A stretch of DNA of 64,000 bases from PFJX01 sp964466195 (lineage in GTDB: Bacteria; Pseudomonadota; Gammaproteobacteria; Burkholderiales; Thiobacillaceae), in the NCBI GenBank assembly GCA_964466195.1, contig CAYXMQ010000003.1, positions 62,001 through 126,000 on the forward strand. The letters run 5' to 3'. Numbering within the stretch: the first letter of the stretch is position 1; each line of letters opens with the position of its first letter. Both the position numbers and the translations under genes were made by a program. The notes below the pieces were generated by a model. The model did not search any database and was not told the DNA's origin. It saw only the letters and a list, made by a program, of their open reading frames with translations. Of this stretch, positions 36,512 through 45,284 are shown in pieces.

Positions 36512-36952
36512 ATGCCTCACGCCTTTATCGTTCGCGCCGCCGACTGGAAACTTGATGAAATCGCCATGGCCGAAGTCCGGCGCGCGGTCTTCATCGTGGA
36601 ACAGGGCGTGCCGGAAGCACTGGAATGGGAAACGATAGACCCGCACTGCCGCTGGCTTGTCGCGATTGCGCCGGATCAGACGCTGATCGGCATCGTCCGT
36701 TTGACCTCGGCCGGGCGTATCGGCCGCATGGCGGTGATGCCGGATTGGCGCCGGCGCGGCGTTGGCCATGCACTGCTGGCGGCCGTGTTGCAAGCGGCGC
36801 GCGAACTTGATTTGAGACAAGTGCACCTTTCCGCGCAAACCCATGCCGTCGGCTTTTATACCCGGCATGGCTTTCTTGCCGAGGGGCCGGAGTATCTGGA
36901 TGCCGGTATACCGCATCGCAGCATGACATTGGATTTGAAGGATTCCGCATGA
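36512..36952 (+). CDS. GNAT N-acetyltransferase (ElaA-like)
   Basis: A 146-residue GNAT acetyltransferase. RRAVFIVEQGVPEALEWETID resembles the ElaA-type opening, and the acetyl-CoA P-loop is VMPDWRRRGVGHALL (R-x-x-G-x-G/A). The end YTRHGFLAEGPEYLDAGIPH is also ElaA-like. Start at 36512 was preferred because the longer frame from 36464 runs into the divergent yffB start. The stop overlaps the ispF ATG (ATGA). Confidence 0.85.
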   Translation: MPHAFIVRAADWKLDEIAMAEVRRAVFIVEQGVPEALEWETIDPHCRWLVAIAPDQTLIGIVRLTSAGRIGRMAVMPDWRRRGVGHALLAAVLQAARELDLRQVHLSAQTHAVGFYTRHGFLAEGPEYLDAGIPHRSMTLDLKDSA

Positions 36953-37428
36953 ACATACGTATCGGGCACGGTTTTGACGTGCACGGCTTTGCCGAGGGGC
37001 GCAGGCTGATCATCGGCGGCGTCGACATTCCGTACGCGCGCGGTCTGCTCGGCCATTCCGACGCCGACGTGCTGTTGCACGCGATCTGCGATGCCTTGCT
37101 GGGGGCGGCGGCATTGGGGGACATCGGCAAGCATTTCCCGGATTCCGATCCGCGCTTCAAAGGCATCGATAGCCGCAAGCTGCTGCGCCATGTCGCGCAA
37201 GCGCTCGCCGGCCACGGCTGGCGCGTCGGCAATGTGGATGCCACGATCATCGCGCAAGCGCCGAAGATGGCGCCGCATATCGCCGCCATGCGCGAGCATA
37301 TCGCCGAGGACCTCGGCATACCTGCCGAGCAGGTGAATGTGAAGGCGACGACGACCGAACGACTGGGCTTTACCGGACGGGAAGAGGGCATCGCCGCCGA
37401 GGCGGTCTGCCTGATCAACAAGGCGTGA
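36949..37428 (+). CDS. ispF: 2-C-methyl-D-erythritol 2,4-cyclodiphosphate synthase IspF
   Basis: A 159-residue enzyme of the MEP isoprenoid pathway. The zinc-binding GHGFDVH motif is at residues 6-12, then LLGHSDADVLLHAICDALLGA and GDIGKHFPDSD, and the cytidine-binding region VKATTTERLGFTGREEGI. IspD, often its neighbour, is not in the window. The overlap with the GNAT stop indicates co-translation. Confidence 0.97.
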   Translation: MNIRIGHGFDVHGFAEGRRLIIGGVDIPYARGLLGHSDADVLLHAICDALLGAAALGDIGKHFPDSDPRFKGIDSRKLLRHVAQALAGHGWRVGNVDATIIAQAPKMAPHIAAMREHIAEDLGIPAEQVNVKATTTERLGFTGREEGIAAEAVCLINKA

Positions 37429-37501
37429 TCCTGGCGGGGTTCATCAGCGGCTGCCGCCGTGTCCGCTCGCTCTTGCGTCAGCAAGCCTGAAAAGGAGGGC
37501 G

Positions 37502-37639
37502 ATGAGCAGGGCTCGATGGCCTGCCGAGTGCGGAGGGCGGAACAACCGGCAGAACCGATCGGCAAGGGCGAAGCAGACAATCTCTGCGCACTTGCCTAAA
37601 GTAATGTTCACTTCAACCGATATCTCCTCAACAAATTAG
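37502..37639 (+). CDS. Possible 45-residue protein of unknown function
   Basis: AAAGGAGG precedes ATG 37502 at ideal spacing and opens a 45-codon frame (MSRARWPAECGGRNNRQN..., ending SSTN) with TAG at 37637-37639. It is basic and resembles no family I know. It fills most of the ispF-receptor gap. The ribosome binding site is the only support. Confidence 0.25.
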   Translation: MSRARWPAECGGRNNRQNRSARAKQTISAHLPKVMFTSTDISSTN

Positions 37640-37684
37640 CGGCGCACAGCCGTTCTTTCATTCGATTCCATGAGGTGGATATTC

Positions 37685-39706
37685 ATGATGCACGCTCGAT
37701 GCCTGTCCCCCAAACGCGTTCTATCTGCGCTGATCAGCTTGGCCCTGACGGCGGCGCCCGTGCAAATGGGGCATGCCGCCGACAACGTCCAGAACACGCT
37801 CGATCTCAGTTTGGAAGAGCTGATGCAGATCATCGTGACGTCCGCCTCCAAAAAAGCGCAGTCGCTGGCAGAAACCGCCGCCGCCGCATTCGTGATCAAG
37901 GCCGAGGACATCCGCCGCTCCGGCGCCACCAATATTCCGGAGGCATTGCGCCTGGCGCCCGGTGTGCAGGTCGCCGCCATCGGCCATAACCGATGGTCGG
38001 TCAGCATACGCGGCTTCAATTCCCGCTTCGCCAACAAGCTGCTGGTTCTGGTCGACGGCCGCGCCATCTATAGCCCCGCCTTCTCCGGCGTGTTCTGGGA
38101 ACACAATGACATTCCGCTGAACAACATCGAGCGCATCGAGGTGATCCGCGGTCCAGGCGGTTCTCTTTGGGGTGCGAATGCGGTCAACGGCATCATCAAC
38201 ATCATTACCCGCTCCGCCGCGGACGTTCCTGGAGGCCTGCTCAGCGTCGCGCTCGGCAATGAAGTTCGCGGTACGCTTCTGGCTCGCTATGGCTGGGCGC
38301 TGGACGAAGAAACGGACATACGATTGCACGCCAGCGCCAAATCGGTCGATGCCGGTCGGGCCGTCATCGGCGGCGAGGGTCCTGATGATTGGAAAAGCAA
38401 GCAAGCCGGGTTCCGTCTGGACGCCACACGCGCAAGCGGTAACTACTCCCTGCAAGGCACTTTCAGCGATTACCAGGCGGGAGATCGGATCACTGCCTTC
38501 ACCGCAGCTTTTCCGTATGCCGGCCGCCTGAACAGCGATGGAGAGGGTAAGACCGCTCATCTGCTTGGAAAATGGGAGCGACCGACCGCCACCGGCACGC
38601 ATTCACTTCAGGCTTTCATCGACCATAGCGACAACGATCTGGGGGTGGCGCGCTACCGAAACGACACCTTCGATCTGGAATACCAGCAACAAATCACCGC
38701 TGACAATCATGACTTAGTCTGGGGACTGGGTTATCGAGTCAGCGATGACCAATTGGACGGTACGCCGCATGTCGTTTTTGCCCAGCCGCGTAAGACGTTC
38801 AGCCTGTACAGCGCCTTTATCCAGGATGACATCACGTTGGTGCCGAATCGTTGGCGGCTGACCCTGGGCAGCCGTTTTGAACATAATGATTTAACCGGCT
38901 TCGAGGTACAGCCCAATGTCCGCCTGCTGTGGACGCCTTCGCAACGGGACAGTCTTTGGGGGGCGATCTCCAGCGCGGTGCGTACGCCTTCGCGCGGCGA
39001 AACCACGGCCACGGCCTTCGTTTCGCCGCCGTCGCCGCCGTTCATCCCATTACCGCTGGCTTCGGTTGGCGACCCGAGCATGAATTCGGAAAAGCTCAAG
39101 GCGCTGGACCTGGGCTGGCGGCGCCAATGGAACCCGGTCGTCTCCTCGGAATTGGCGGCTTTCTATTACCGTTATGCCGATTTGCGCGGCGCCATTCCTG
39201 TCGCCTCCATACCGATGTTCTCAGGGCCTGATCCTTACCTGCCGCTCTCTCTGACCAACGCCATCGGCGCCGACTCCTACGGTCTGGAAATGGCGGTGGA
39301 CTGGCGGCCGATGTCGAATTGGCGCTTGCAGGCGAATACCTCCTTGTTCCGTATCCGCTCTCGAGATCCCTTGCCCGGCGCCTCGGGCGGCGAGTTTCTC
39401 GGCGCCACGCCCAGCCATCAGATTTCGCTGCGCTCCTCGCTGGATATCACGCCGCATTTGCAATGGGATGCCTGGCTGCGACGTGTCGGCCAACTTGCGG
39501 GAAACGGGTCCGGTATCGATCGCGTACCGGCCTACACCAGTCTGGACATGCGGCTGGCCTGGAAGGCGCAACCGAATCTTGAGATCTCGTTGGTCGGACA
39601 GAACCTGCTTGATGCCGACCATCCGGAAATGGTCATGACCAACATCCTTTCCTCCCCTGTGCAGATCGAGCGCGGTGTTTACCTGAAAGCGGACTGGAAG
39701 TTCTGA
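37685..39706 (+). CDS. TonB-dependent outer-membrane receptor
   Basis: A 673-residue receptor. After a signal peptide (ending GHAADN) come a plug domain (VIKAEDIRRSGATNIPEALRLAPGVQVAAI, then SIRGF and LVLVDGRAIYSP, GPGGSLWGANAVNGIINIIT) and a 22-strand type beta barrel ending in KADWKF with a terminal aromatic. GAGGTG stands before ATG 37685. The plug type is that of a family commonly found beside YfiR-like and diguanylate cyclase genes, as here. Ligand unknown; it may supply the signal for the operon that follows. Confidence 0.92.
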   Translation: MMHARCLSPKRVLSALISLALTAAPVQMGHAADNVQNTLDLSLEELMQIIVTSASKKAQSLAETAAAAFVIKAEDIRRSGATNIPEALRLAPGVQVAAIGHNRWSVSIRGFNSRFANKLLVLVDGRAIYSPAFSGVFWEHNDIPLNNIERIEVIRGPGGSLWGANAVNGIINIITRSAADVPGGLLSVALGNEVRGTLLARYGWALDEETDIRLHASAKSVDAGRAVIGGEGPDDWKSKQAGFRLDATRASGNYSLQGTFSDYQAGDRITAFTAAFPYAGRLNSDGEGKTAHLLGKWERPTATGTHSLQAFIDHSDNDLGVARYRNDTFDLEYQQQITADNHDLVWGLGYRVSDDQLDGTPHVVFAQPRKTFSLYSAFIQDDITLVPNRWRLTLGSRFEHNDLTGFEVQPNVRLLWTPSQRDSLWGAISSAVRTPSRGETTATAFVSPPSPPFIPLPLASVGDPSMNSEKLKALDLGWRRQWNPVVSSELAAFYYRYADLRGAIPVASIPMFSGPDPYLPLSLTNAIGADSYGLEMAVDWRPMSNWRLQANTSLFRIRSRDPLPGASGGEFLGATPSHQISLRSSLDITPHLQWDAWLRRVGQLAGNGSGIDRVPAYTSLDMRLAWKAQPNLEISLVGQNLLDADHPEMVMTNILSSPVQIERGVYLKADWKF

Positions 39707-39709
39707 GTC

Positions 39710-40240
39710 ATGTCACCTCCAATCTGGCTGGCTAGGCTCTGTCTGGCAGCAGTGCTGCTGTCCGGCGCTGGTGCGCGGGCGGATGCATCCATGGAAGACA
39801 GTGCAAAAGCGGGCTTCGTTCATAATTTCACCAAGTACACCGATTGGCCGGCAGCCTTCGCGTCCAGCAATACTTTGCTGGTTTGCAGCCTGAGCGCCCA
39901 ACCCCTGTCAGGCAAGCTGGAACTGATGCAGGGACGTCAGGTACAAGGTCGGGAGATTCGTGTGCGTACACCGATTCGCTTCGGCGAAATGCGCGATTGT
40001 CAGGTACTGTTCATCGCCGCTGACGAGGAGTCGCGCATCGATAGCATCCTTCGCAGTGCCGGACAGTACCCCATACTCACCATCAGTGATGCATCTGGTT
40101 TCGTCCAGGCGGGTGGCATCATCGAATTGAAGCTGCGCGGCGGGCGCTTCCGTTTCGATATCAATCAGGGCGCCGCCCGTCAGGTCGGCCTGAAATTGAG
40201 CAGCCAGATGCTGAAGCTGGCCGATGAGGTCTTGCCATAA
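39710..40240 (+). CDS. YfiR-like periplasmic protein (DUF4154)
   Basis: A 176-residue exported protein. A signal peptide (cleaved near GARADAS) is followed by KAGFVHNFTKYTDWP, the hallmark opening of YfiR/DUF4154, then GREIRVR, CQVLFIAADEE and ILTISDASGFVQAGGIIEL, all family segments. In Pseudomonas YfiR restrains the diguanylate cyclase YfiN; no YfiN-type cyclase is adjacent here, but a hybrid kinase with a periplasmic sensor domain is, so YfiR may gate that kinase (inference). It starts three bases after the receptor gene stop. Confidence 0.9.
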   Translation: MSPPIWLARLCLAAVLLSGAGARADASMEDSAKAGFVHNFTKYTDWPAAFASSNTLLVCSLSAQPLSGKLELMQGRQVQGREIRVRTPIRFGEMRDCQVLFIAADEESRIDSILRSAGQYPILTISDASGFVQAGGIIELKLRGGRFRFDINQGAARQVGLKLSSQMLKLADEVLP

Positions 40241-40249
40241 GGTGATGCC

Positions 40250-40336
40250 ATGACACGATGCCGCTGCTGCCTGTTATGTCTGGCGCTGTTGCCGGCCACG
40301 CCTGGATGCTTCTCGCTTGAGCCAAGATGGACCTGA
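40250..40336 (+). CDS. Possible 28-residue cysteine-rich peptide
   Basis: AAGGTG precedes ATG 40250. The frame encodes MTRCRCCLLCLALLPATPGC then eight more residues, with five cysteines and a hydrophobic core, and ends TGA at 40334-40336. It may be a leader peptide or short lipoprotein-like remnant; evidence is thin. Confidence 0.25.
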   Translation: MTRCRCCLLCLALLPATPGCFSLEPRWT

Positions 40337-40373
40337 CCAGTCTGCTCAAGCCGGCAAGACACGTGAAATAACC

Positions 40374-43184
40374 ATGAAGACTATTCTGCCCAAAGCCTCT
40401 TTGAAGCGGCGCCTGATCTCGATGTTGGCCGGCATGGCGTTAATGGTGCTGATCCTGGCGTTGCTGATCTTCAGCGTGGCCGGCGTGCTGCGTCAGCAAG
40501 CCGGCATGATGGCGCAGTTGCGCGGTCTGGCCCAGGTGGTGGCGGCCAATGCCGAATCGGCCATCGTGTTCGGTGATCCCCAATCGGCGGGGTTGAGTTT
40601 GTCCAGTCTCCGCGAGCGGCCTGAAATCGTCGCGGCACGCATCGCTTTGCCCAACGATCAGGTCTTCGCGGTTTACCCGCGCAACGCTGCGCAGGATACT
40701 TTCACGGCGCTGACGCCGCATTCTTTCGATGAACTGATGCCGTTCACCGCCCTACGTTTGCGTCTGGATTACGAGATGCTGGCGCAGGGAGGTTTGCGGG
40801 ATGGCGAGGAGAAGTTGGGTACGCTGTCCATCGTCATCGACCTGTCCGACATGTGGGACCAGATTCGCCAGGATATTCTGTTTACGTTCGGTCTTAGCGT
40901 GGTGGTCTTCCTGCTCGCGATCACCTTGGCGCAACGTCTGCAGCGCAGCATTAGCGAACCGATATTGAAACTGGCTGACGCCGCTCGCGATGTTGCCCAA
41001 ACCCAGCGCTACGATCTGCGTATCAATAAGACCAGCCAGGATGAGATCGGCATTCTGGAAGACAGCTTCAACGAGATGCTGGGCGAGATTCAGACCCGTG
41101 ACGCCAGCTTGCGCGAGCATCGCGATCACCTTGAAGACATTGTCGAGGGGCGCACCATGGAGTTGCGCGCGGCGAAGGAGCATGCCGAAGCCGCCAGCCG
41201 GGCCAAGAGCGAGTTCCTGGCCACCATGAGCCATGAGATTCGCACGCCGATGAACGGTGTGCTGGGTATGACCGAATTGTTACTGGATACTCAACTTGAC
41301 GTTGGCCAGCAGCGTTATGCCGAGTCGGTGCTGCAATCCGGTCGGCATCTGCTCAGCATCATCAACGACATTCTGGATTTTTCCAAGATCGAATCCGGCC
41401 ACATGGAACTTGAGTCGGTTGAGTTCAACCTGGGCGACCTGGTTGAGGACACCGTGGCCATGTTTGTTCAGCCGGCCGAGGAGAAAGGCTTGGAGCTGGC
41501 GATTCAACTTTCGCCTCCGAACTCGCTGCCGATGCTGCGTGGCGACCCGTTCCGTCTGCGTCAAGTGCTGGCCAATCTGCTCAGCAACGCGATGAAATTT
41601 ACCGCCCGCGGCGAGGTGGTCGTTCGCGCCCGTGTCTTCGATGAGACGGAGCAGGATGCCCGCGTCCATTTGAGTGTCGAGGACTCCGGCATCGGCATCG
41701 CACCCGAGTCGCAGAAAAAGATATTCGCGCATTTCTCCCAGGCTGACGGCTCCACTACGCGTCAGTATGGCGGCACAGGCCTCGGCCTGGCCATCTGCAA
41801 AAGCCTGGTGGAGTTGATGGGCGGCAGCATCGGCGTGGAGAGCACGCCGGGCAAGGGTGCGAAATTCTGCATCGATCTTCCCCTTCCCAAGGGCCCGGGA
41901 CTGGCACCGCTGCCGGCGCCGGTTCTCTCCGTCAAGCTGGACGGCGTGCGGGTGCTGGTGGTGGATGACAATCTGACCAATCTGGAGATTCTGCGGTTGC
42001 AACTGTCCGCTTGGCAGATGCGTGTCACCACGGCCGAGAATGGCGAGCGGGCGCTCAACGAAATGGCTGCGGCCATGCATGCCGGCAAGCCGTTCGATCT
42101 GGCCATTCTGGATATGCACATGCCGCAGATGGATGGTCTGCAGCTGGCGCGCGCCATCAAGTCGTGGCCCGAATTGGCCGCAACTCGCCTGATCATGCTT
42201 ACTTCCACCTACGAGGTCGGCAATAGCCAGGAACGCGAGCAGGCCGGTATTCTGCGTTGCGTCAACAAACCAATCCGCCAATCGGAGCTGTATGAGGTCG
42301 TGTCTGGCGCGTTGACCGCCGGCCCTGCGTTCGGCACGGCGCAGGCGGAGTTCGAGGCGCCGGCGAATAAGGTGGCTCTGAACGGCAGAATACTGCTGGC
42401 CGAGGACAACCCGATCAACCAGGAAGTGGCCAAGGCCATGCTGGCCAAACTGGGCCTGGTCGTGGACATCGCCAACAACGGAGAAGAGGCGCTGGCGCTG
42501 ATCGAGCAGCAGATTTACGACGTCGTCCTGATGGACTGCCAGATGCCGGTGATGGACGGCTACCAAGCCACAGCGGCGGTACGTGCGCGCGAGGTGAACA
42601 GCGCTGAACGCCTGCCTATCGTCGCCTTGACCGCCAATGCCATGGAGGGCGATCGCGAGCTCTGTCTGGCGGCCGGTATGGATGACTACCTGACCAAACC
42701 GTACTCCAGACTCCAGTTGCTGCAAGTGCTTGGCCGCTTGATTCCATCAGGCGAAGCACAGGCGATCAGCGACGCCGTCCCGGTCCGGGCCGCTGCCGTA
42801 GAGCAAGATACGCCTGGCTTGGCGCGGGTTGCCAGTCTCAATTTGCAGTTCCTCGAACAGTTGCGCGAACTGGATCCGTCCGGCGGCATGGACTTGGCGC
42901 GGCAAATCCTGCAGGTCTATCTGGATAGTACAGGCGATCTGGTGCGTCAGGCCGAGCAGGCCATCGCCGCCGGCGATGCCGATAGCTTGCGTTTTGCCGC
43001 CCATACGCTCAAGTCCAGTTCGCTGAACGTCGGGGCGGAGACGCTTTCCGACCTGTTCAAGCAACTTGAGGGCTTGGGCCGAGTGGCCAATCTTGACGGG
43101 GCAGGTGCACTTATTGACTTGGCGCGGCAGGAATACACGCAAGTGCTGAAGGAAATACGCGCCTTGCTGGAGCAGACCGAATGA
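40374..43184 (+). CDS. Hybrid sensor histidine kinase (BarA-like: HAMP, HisKA, two REC, HPt)
   Basis: A 936-residue hybrid kinase. Two membrane helices (near residues 18-40 and 160-185) flank a periplasmic sensor domain of about 120 residues (CHASE8-like). HAMP follows, then HisKA with His287 in SHEIRTPMNG, and the ATPase lobe with DSGIGI and GTGLGLAICK. Two receivers come next: VLVVDDNLTN with ILDMHMP, and ILLAEDNPIN with LMDCQMP. The C-terminal HPt domain has AAHTLKSSSLNVG. The phosphorelay is complete in one protein; the likely output is the receiver-linked GGDEF/EAL protein that overlaps downstream (ATGA). The start at 40374 was chosen over a TTG at 40317. Confidence 0.92.
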   Translation: MKTILPKASLKRRLISMLAGMALMVLILALLIFSVAGVLRQQAGMMAQLRGLAQVVAANAESAIVFGDPQSAGLSLSSLRERPEIVAARIALPNDQVFAVYPRNAAQDTFTALTPHSFDELMPFTALRLRLDYEMLAQGGLRDGEEKLGTLSIVIDLSDMWDQIRQDILFTFGLSVVVFLLAITLAQRLQRSISEPILKLADAARDVAQTQRYDLRINKTSQDEIGILEDSFNEMLGEIQTRDASLREHRDHLEDIVEGRTMELRAAKEHAEAASRAKSEFLATMSHEIRTPMNGVLGMTELLLDTQLDVGQQRYAESVLQSGRHLLSIINDILDFSKIESGHMELESVEFNLGDLVEDTVAMFVQPAEEKGLELAIQLSPPNSLPMLRGDPFRLRQVLANLLSNAMKFTARGEVVVRARVFDETEQDARVHLSVEDSGIGIAPESQKKIFAHFSQADGSTTRQYGGTGLGLAICKSLVELMGGSIGVESTPGKGAKFCIDLPLPKGPGLAPLPAPVLSVKLDGVRVLVVDDNLTNLEILRLQLSAWQMRVTTAENGERALNEMAAAMHAGKPFDLAILDMHMPQMDGLQLARAIKSWPELAATRLIMLTSTYEVGNSQEREQAGILRCVNKPIRQSELYEVVSGALTAGPAFGTAQAEFEAPANKVALNGRILLAEDNPINQEVAKAMLAKLGLVVDIANNGEEALALIEQQIYDVVLMDCQMPVMDGYQATAAVRAREVNSAERLPIVALTANAMEGDRELCLAAGMDDYLTKPYSRLQLLQVLGRLIPSGEAQAISDAVPVRAAAVEQDTPGLARVASLNLQFLEQLRELDPSGGMDLARQILQVYLDSTGDLVRQAEQAIAAGDADSLRFAAHTLKSSSLNVGAETLSDLFKQLEGLGRVANLDGAGALIDLARQEYTQVLKEIRALLEQTE

Positions 43185-45274
43185 CTGGTCAGGCTGTTCG
43201 GATTCTGGTCGTCGACGATGAATTGACTGCGCGTCTGCTGATGCGCGCGGCACTGGAGAAGTCCGGCTTCGAGGTCTGTCTGGCCGAGGATGGCGCCGAC
43301 GCGCTGAATCAGTTCCAGGCGCAACCCTGTGACCTGGTCATGCTGGATGTGGAAATGCCCGGTTTGAATGGCTATCAGGTCTGCACCGCGCTGCGTTCTT
43401 ATGCGGGTGATGAATTACCCATCGTCATGGTGACCGGCATGGATGATTTGGAGTCCGTTGAACGGGCCTTTGATGCCGGCGCCACGGATTTCATTGCCAA
43501 GCCGATCAATTGGGCGTTGATCGGTCATCGGGTGCGCTATCTGCTGCGCGGCTACATGGTGTTGCAGGACTTGCACACCGCCAATGCGCGCAATTCGGCG
43601 ATCTTGAATGCCGTCCCGGACACCCTGCTGCGCCTGAATGACCGGGGCCGGATTCTGGATGTACGCAGCGGCGGGCGGTCACTGGACACCGGCCTTGTTC
43701 CCAGCCCCGGCGTTACCCTGACGGACAGCTTTCCGGCCGATGTCGCCGCGCTTGTGTTGGCCAGTGCGGCGCGGGCGCGGGCAGCCAACACCACCGTAAG
43801 CCTGGACATCAAGCTTTTCTCAGGCGGCGGCGAGGAACGATATTACGAGGTCCGTCTGAGCAGCATCAATGAGCGGGAAACGCTCTGTCTGATGCGCGAT
43901 ATCAGCGAGCGGAAGGAGGCCGAGAAGCGGGTTTACCGTCTGGCCTACTTCGATACGCTGACCGGCCTGCCCAACCGCTTGTCCTTCTGCGAGCGGTTGC
44001 AAAGAGAGGTTCAGCGCGCCTGCCATGGCGAGGGCAAACTGGCCGTTCTGTATATGGACCTGGACGGCTTCAAGAATGTCAATGACACCCTCGGCCATCG
44101 CGTTGGCGACCTGCTGTTGCAATGCGTAGCCGACCGGTTGCAGCAAGGGGTACGCCCGACGGACTTGCTGGCGCGCAACGATGGCAGCGAGGTTGAGAAC
44201 GATTTGGCTCGCCTGGGTGGTGACGAGTTCACCTTGCTCGTTCCGCAGTTGCATCACGCTGAATCCGCTTTGATCTTGGCGCGCCGTATCCATGCGCTGA
44301 TGCGGCGGCCCTTTGTCTTGGAAGGGCGAGAGGTGGTGGTGACCACCAGTATCGGCATTGCTGTTTATCCGGAAGATGGCGAGGACGCGGCGACCCTGCT
44401 CAAGCATGCGGATACCGCCATGTACCATGCCAAGGATCAAGGGCGTGACAACTGCCAGTTCTATAGCGCCGCGATGACACAGGAGGCGATACGGCGGCTC
44501 AATCTGGAAAGCAATCTGCGTCTGGCCTTGGAGCGGGACGAGTTTTACCTGGTCTACCAGCCGCAACTCGATCTGGCCAGCGGCCGCATCCGTTCGTTGG
44601 AGGCACTGATACGCTGGCAACATCCGGAGCACGGTCTCGTCTCGCCGATGGATTTCATTCCCGTGGCGGAAGAGAACGGTCTGATCGTGCCCATCGGCGA
44701 CTGGGTATTACGCACCGCTTGTGCCGACATTGCCCGTTGGCAGGCCGCCGGGCATGCTCTGCGCGTGGCGGTGAATCTGTCTGCCGTGCAATTCAGGAAT
44801 CCTGATCTGCTCAGCCGTATCAAATCTATTCTGACCGAGACTGGAGTTGCGCCGGAACGGCTTGAGCTGGAAGTGACCGAGAGCGTCTTGATGGAGGACT
44901 CCGCCGCCACTCTGGCCACCCTCAACGCCTTGCGCGCGGTCGGCATGCAGTTGTCGCTGGATGACTTTGGCACCGGCTATTCCTCGCTGAGCTATCTGCA
45001 GCGTCTGCCGCTGAACAACCTCAAGGTGGACCAAAGCTTCGTGCTCGGCCTGCCGACGGACCAGGGCAGCCTGTCCATTGTCCGCGCCATTGTCTCCCTG
45101 GCAAAAAACCTTGGCTTCACGATTACCGCGGAGGGTATCGAGACTCTGGAACAGGCGCGTATTCTGCACGCTTTCAACTGCGATACCTTGCAGGGTTACT
45201 ACATCAGTAAACCCGTAGCAGCCGGGGAAATTCCTGCCTTATTGGGACGGCAATGGCGTTTCGACGAGCACTAA
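43181..45274 (+). CDS. REC-PAS-GGDEF-EAL response regulator
   Basis: A 697-residue dual-domain c-di-GMP protein. The receiver (residues 4-125, ILVVDDE and MLDVEMPG) is followed by a PAS-like domain (130-245). The cyclase domain has RLGGDEFTLL, the intact GGDEF active site. The phosphodiesterase domain has EALIRWQHPE, plus DDFGTGYSSLSYL and AEGIE, so both halves keep key residues. Which activity wins cannot be told from sequence. The ATGA overlap with the hybrid kinase suggests phosphorylation by it. Confidence 0.94.
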   Translation: MTGQAVRILVVDDELTARLLMRAALEKSGFEVCLAEDGADALNQFQAQPCDLVMLDVEMPGLNGYQVCTALRSYAGDELPIVMVTGMDDLESVERAFDAGATDFIAKPINWALIGHRVRYLLRGYMVLQDLHTANARNSAILNAVPDTLLRLNDRGRILDVRSGGRSLDTGLVPSPGVTLTDSFPADVAALVLASAARARAANTTVSLDIKLFSGGGEERYYEVRLSSINERETLCLMRDISERKEAEKRVYRLAYFDTLTGLPNRLSFCERLQREVQRACHGEGKLAVLYMDLDGFKNVNDTLGHRVGDLLLQCVADRLQQGVRPTDLLARNDGSEVENDLARLGGDEFTLLVPQLHHAESALILARRIHALMRRPFVLEGREVVVTTSIGIAVYPEDGEDAATLLKHADTAMYHAKDQGRDNCQFYSAAMTQEAIRRLNLESNLRLALERDEFYLVYQPQLDLASGRIRSLEALIRWQHPEHGLVSPMDFIPVAEENGLIVPIGDWVLRTACADIARWQAAGHALRVAVNLSAVQFRNPDLLSRIKSILTETGVAPERLELEVTESVLMEDSAATLATLNALRAVGMQLSLDDFGTGYSSLSYLQRLPLNNLKVDQSFVLGLPTDQGSLSIVRAIVSLAKNLGFTITAEGIETLEQARILHAFNCDTLQGYYISKPVAAGEIPALLGRQWRFDEH

Positions 45275-45284
45275 GTCAGCAAAC

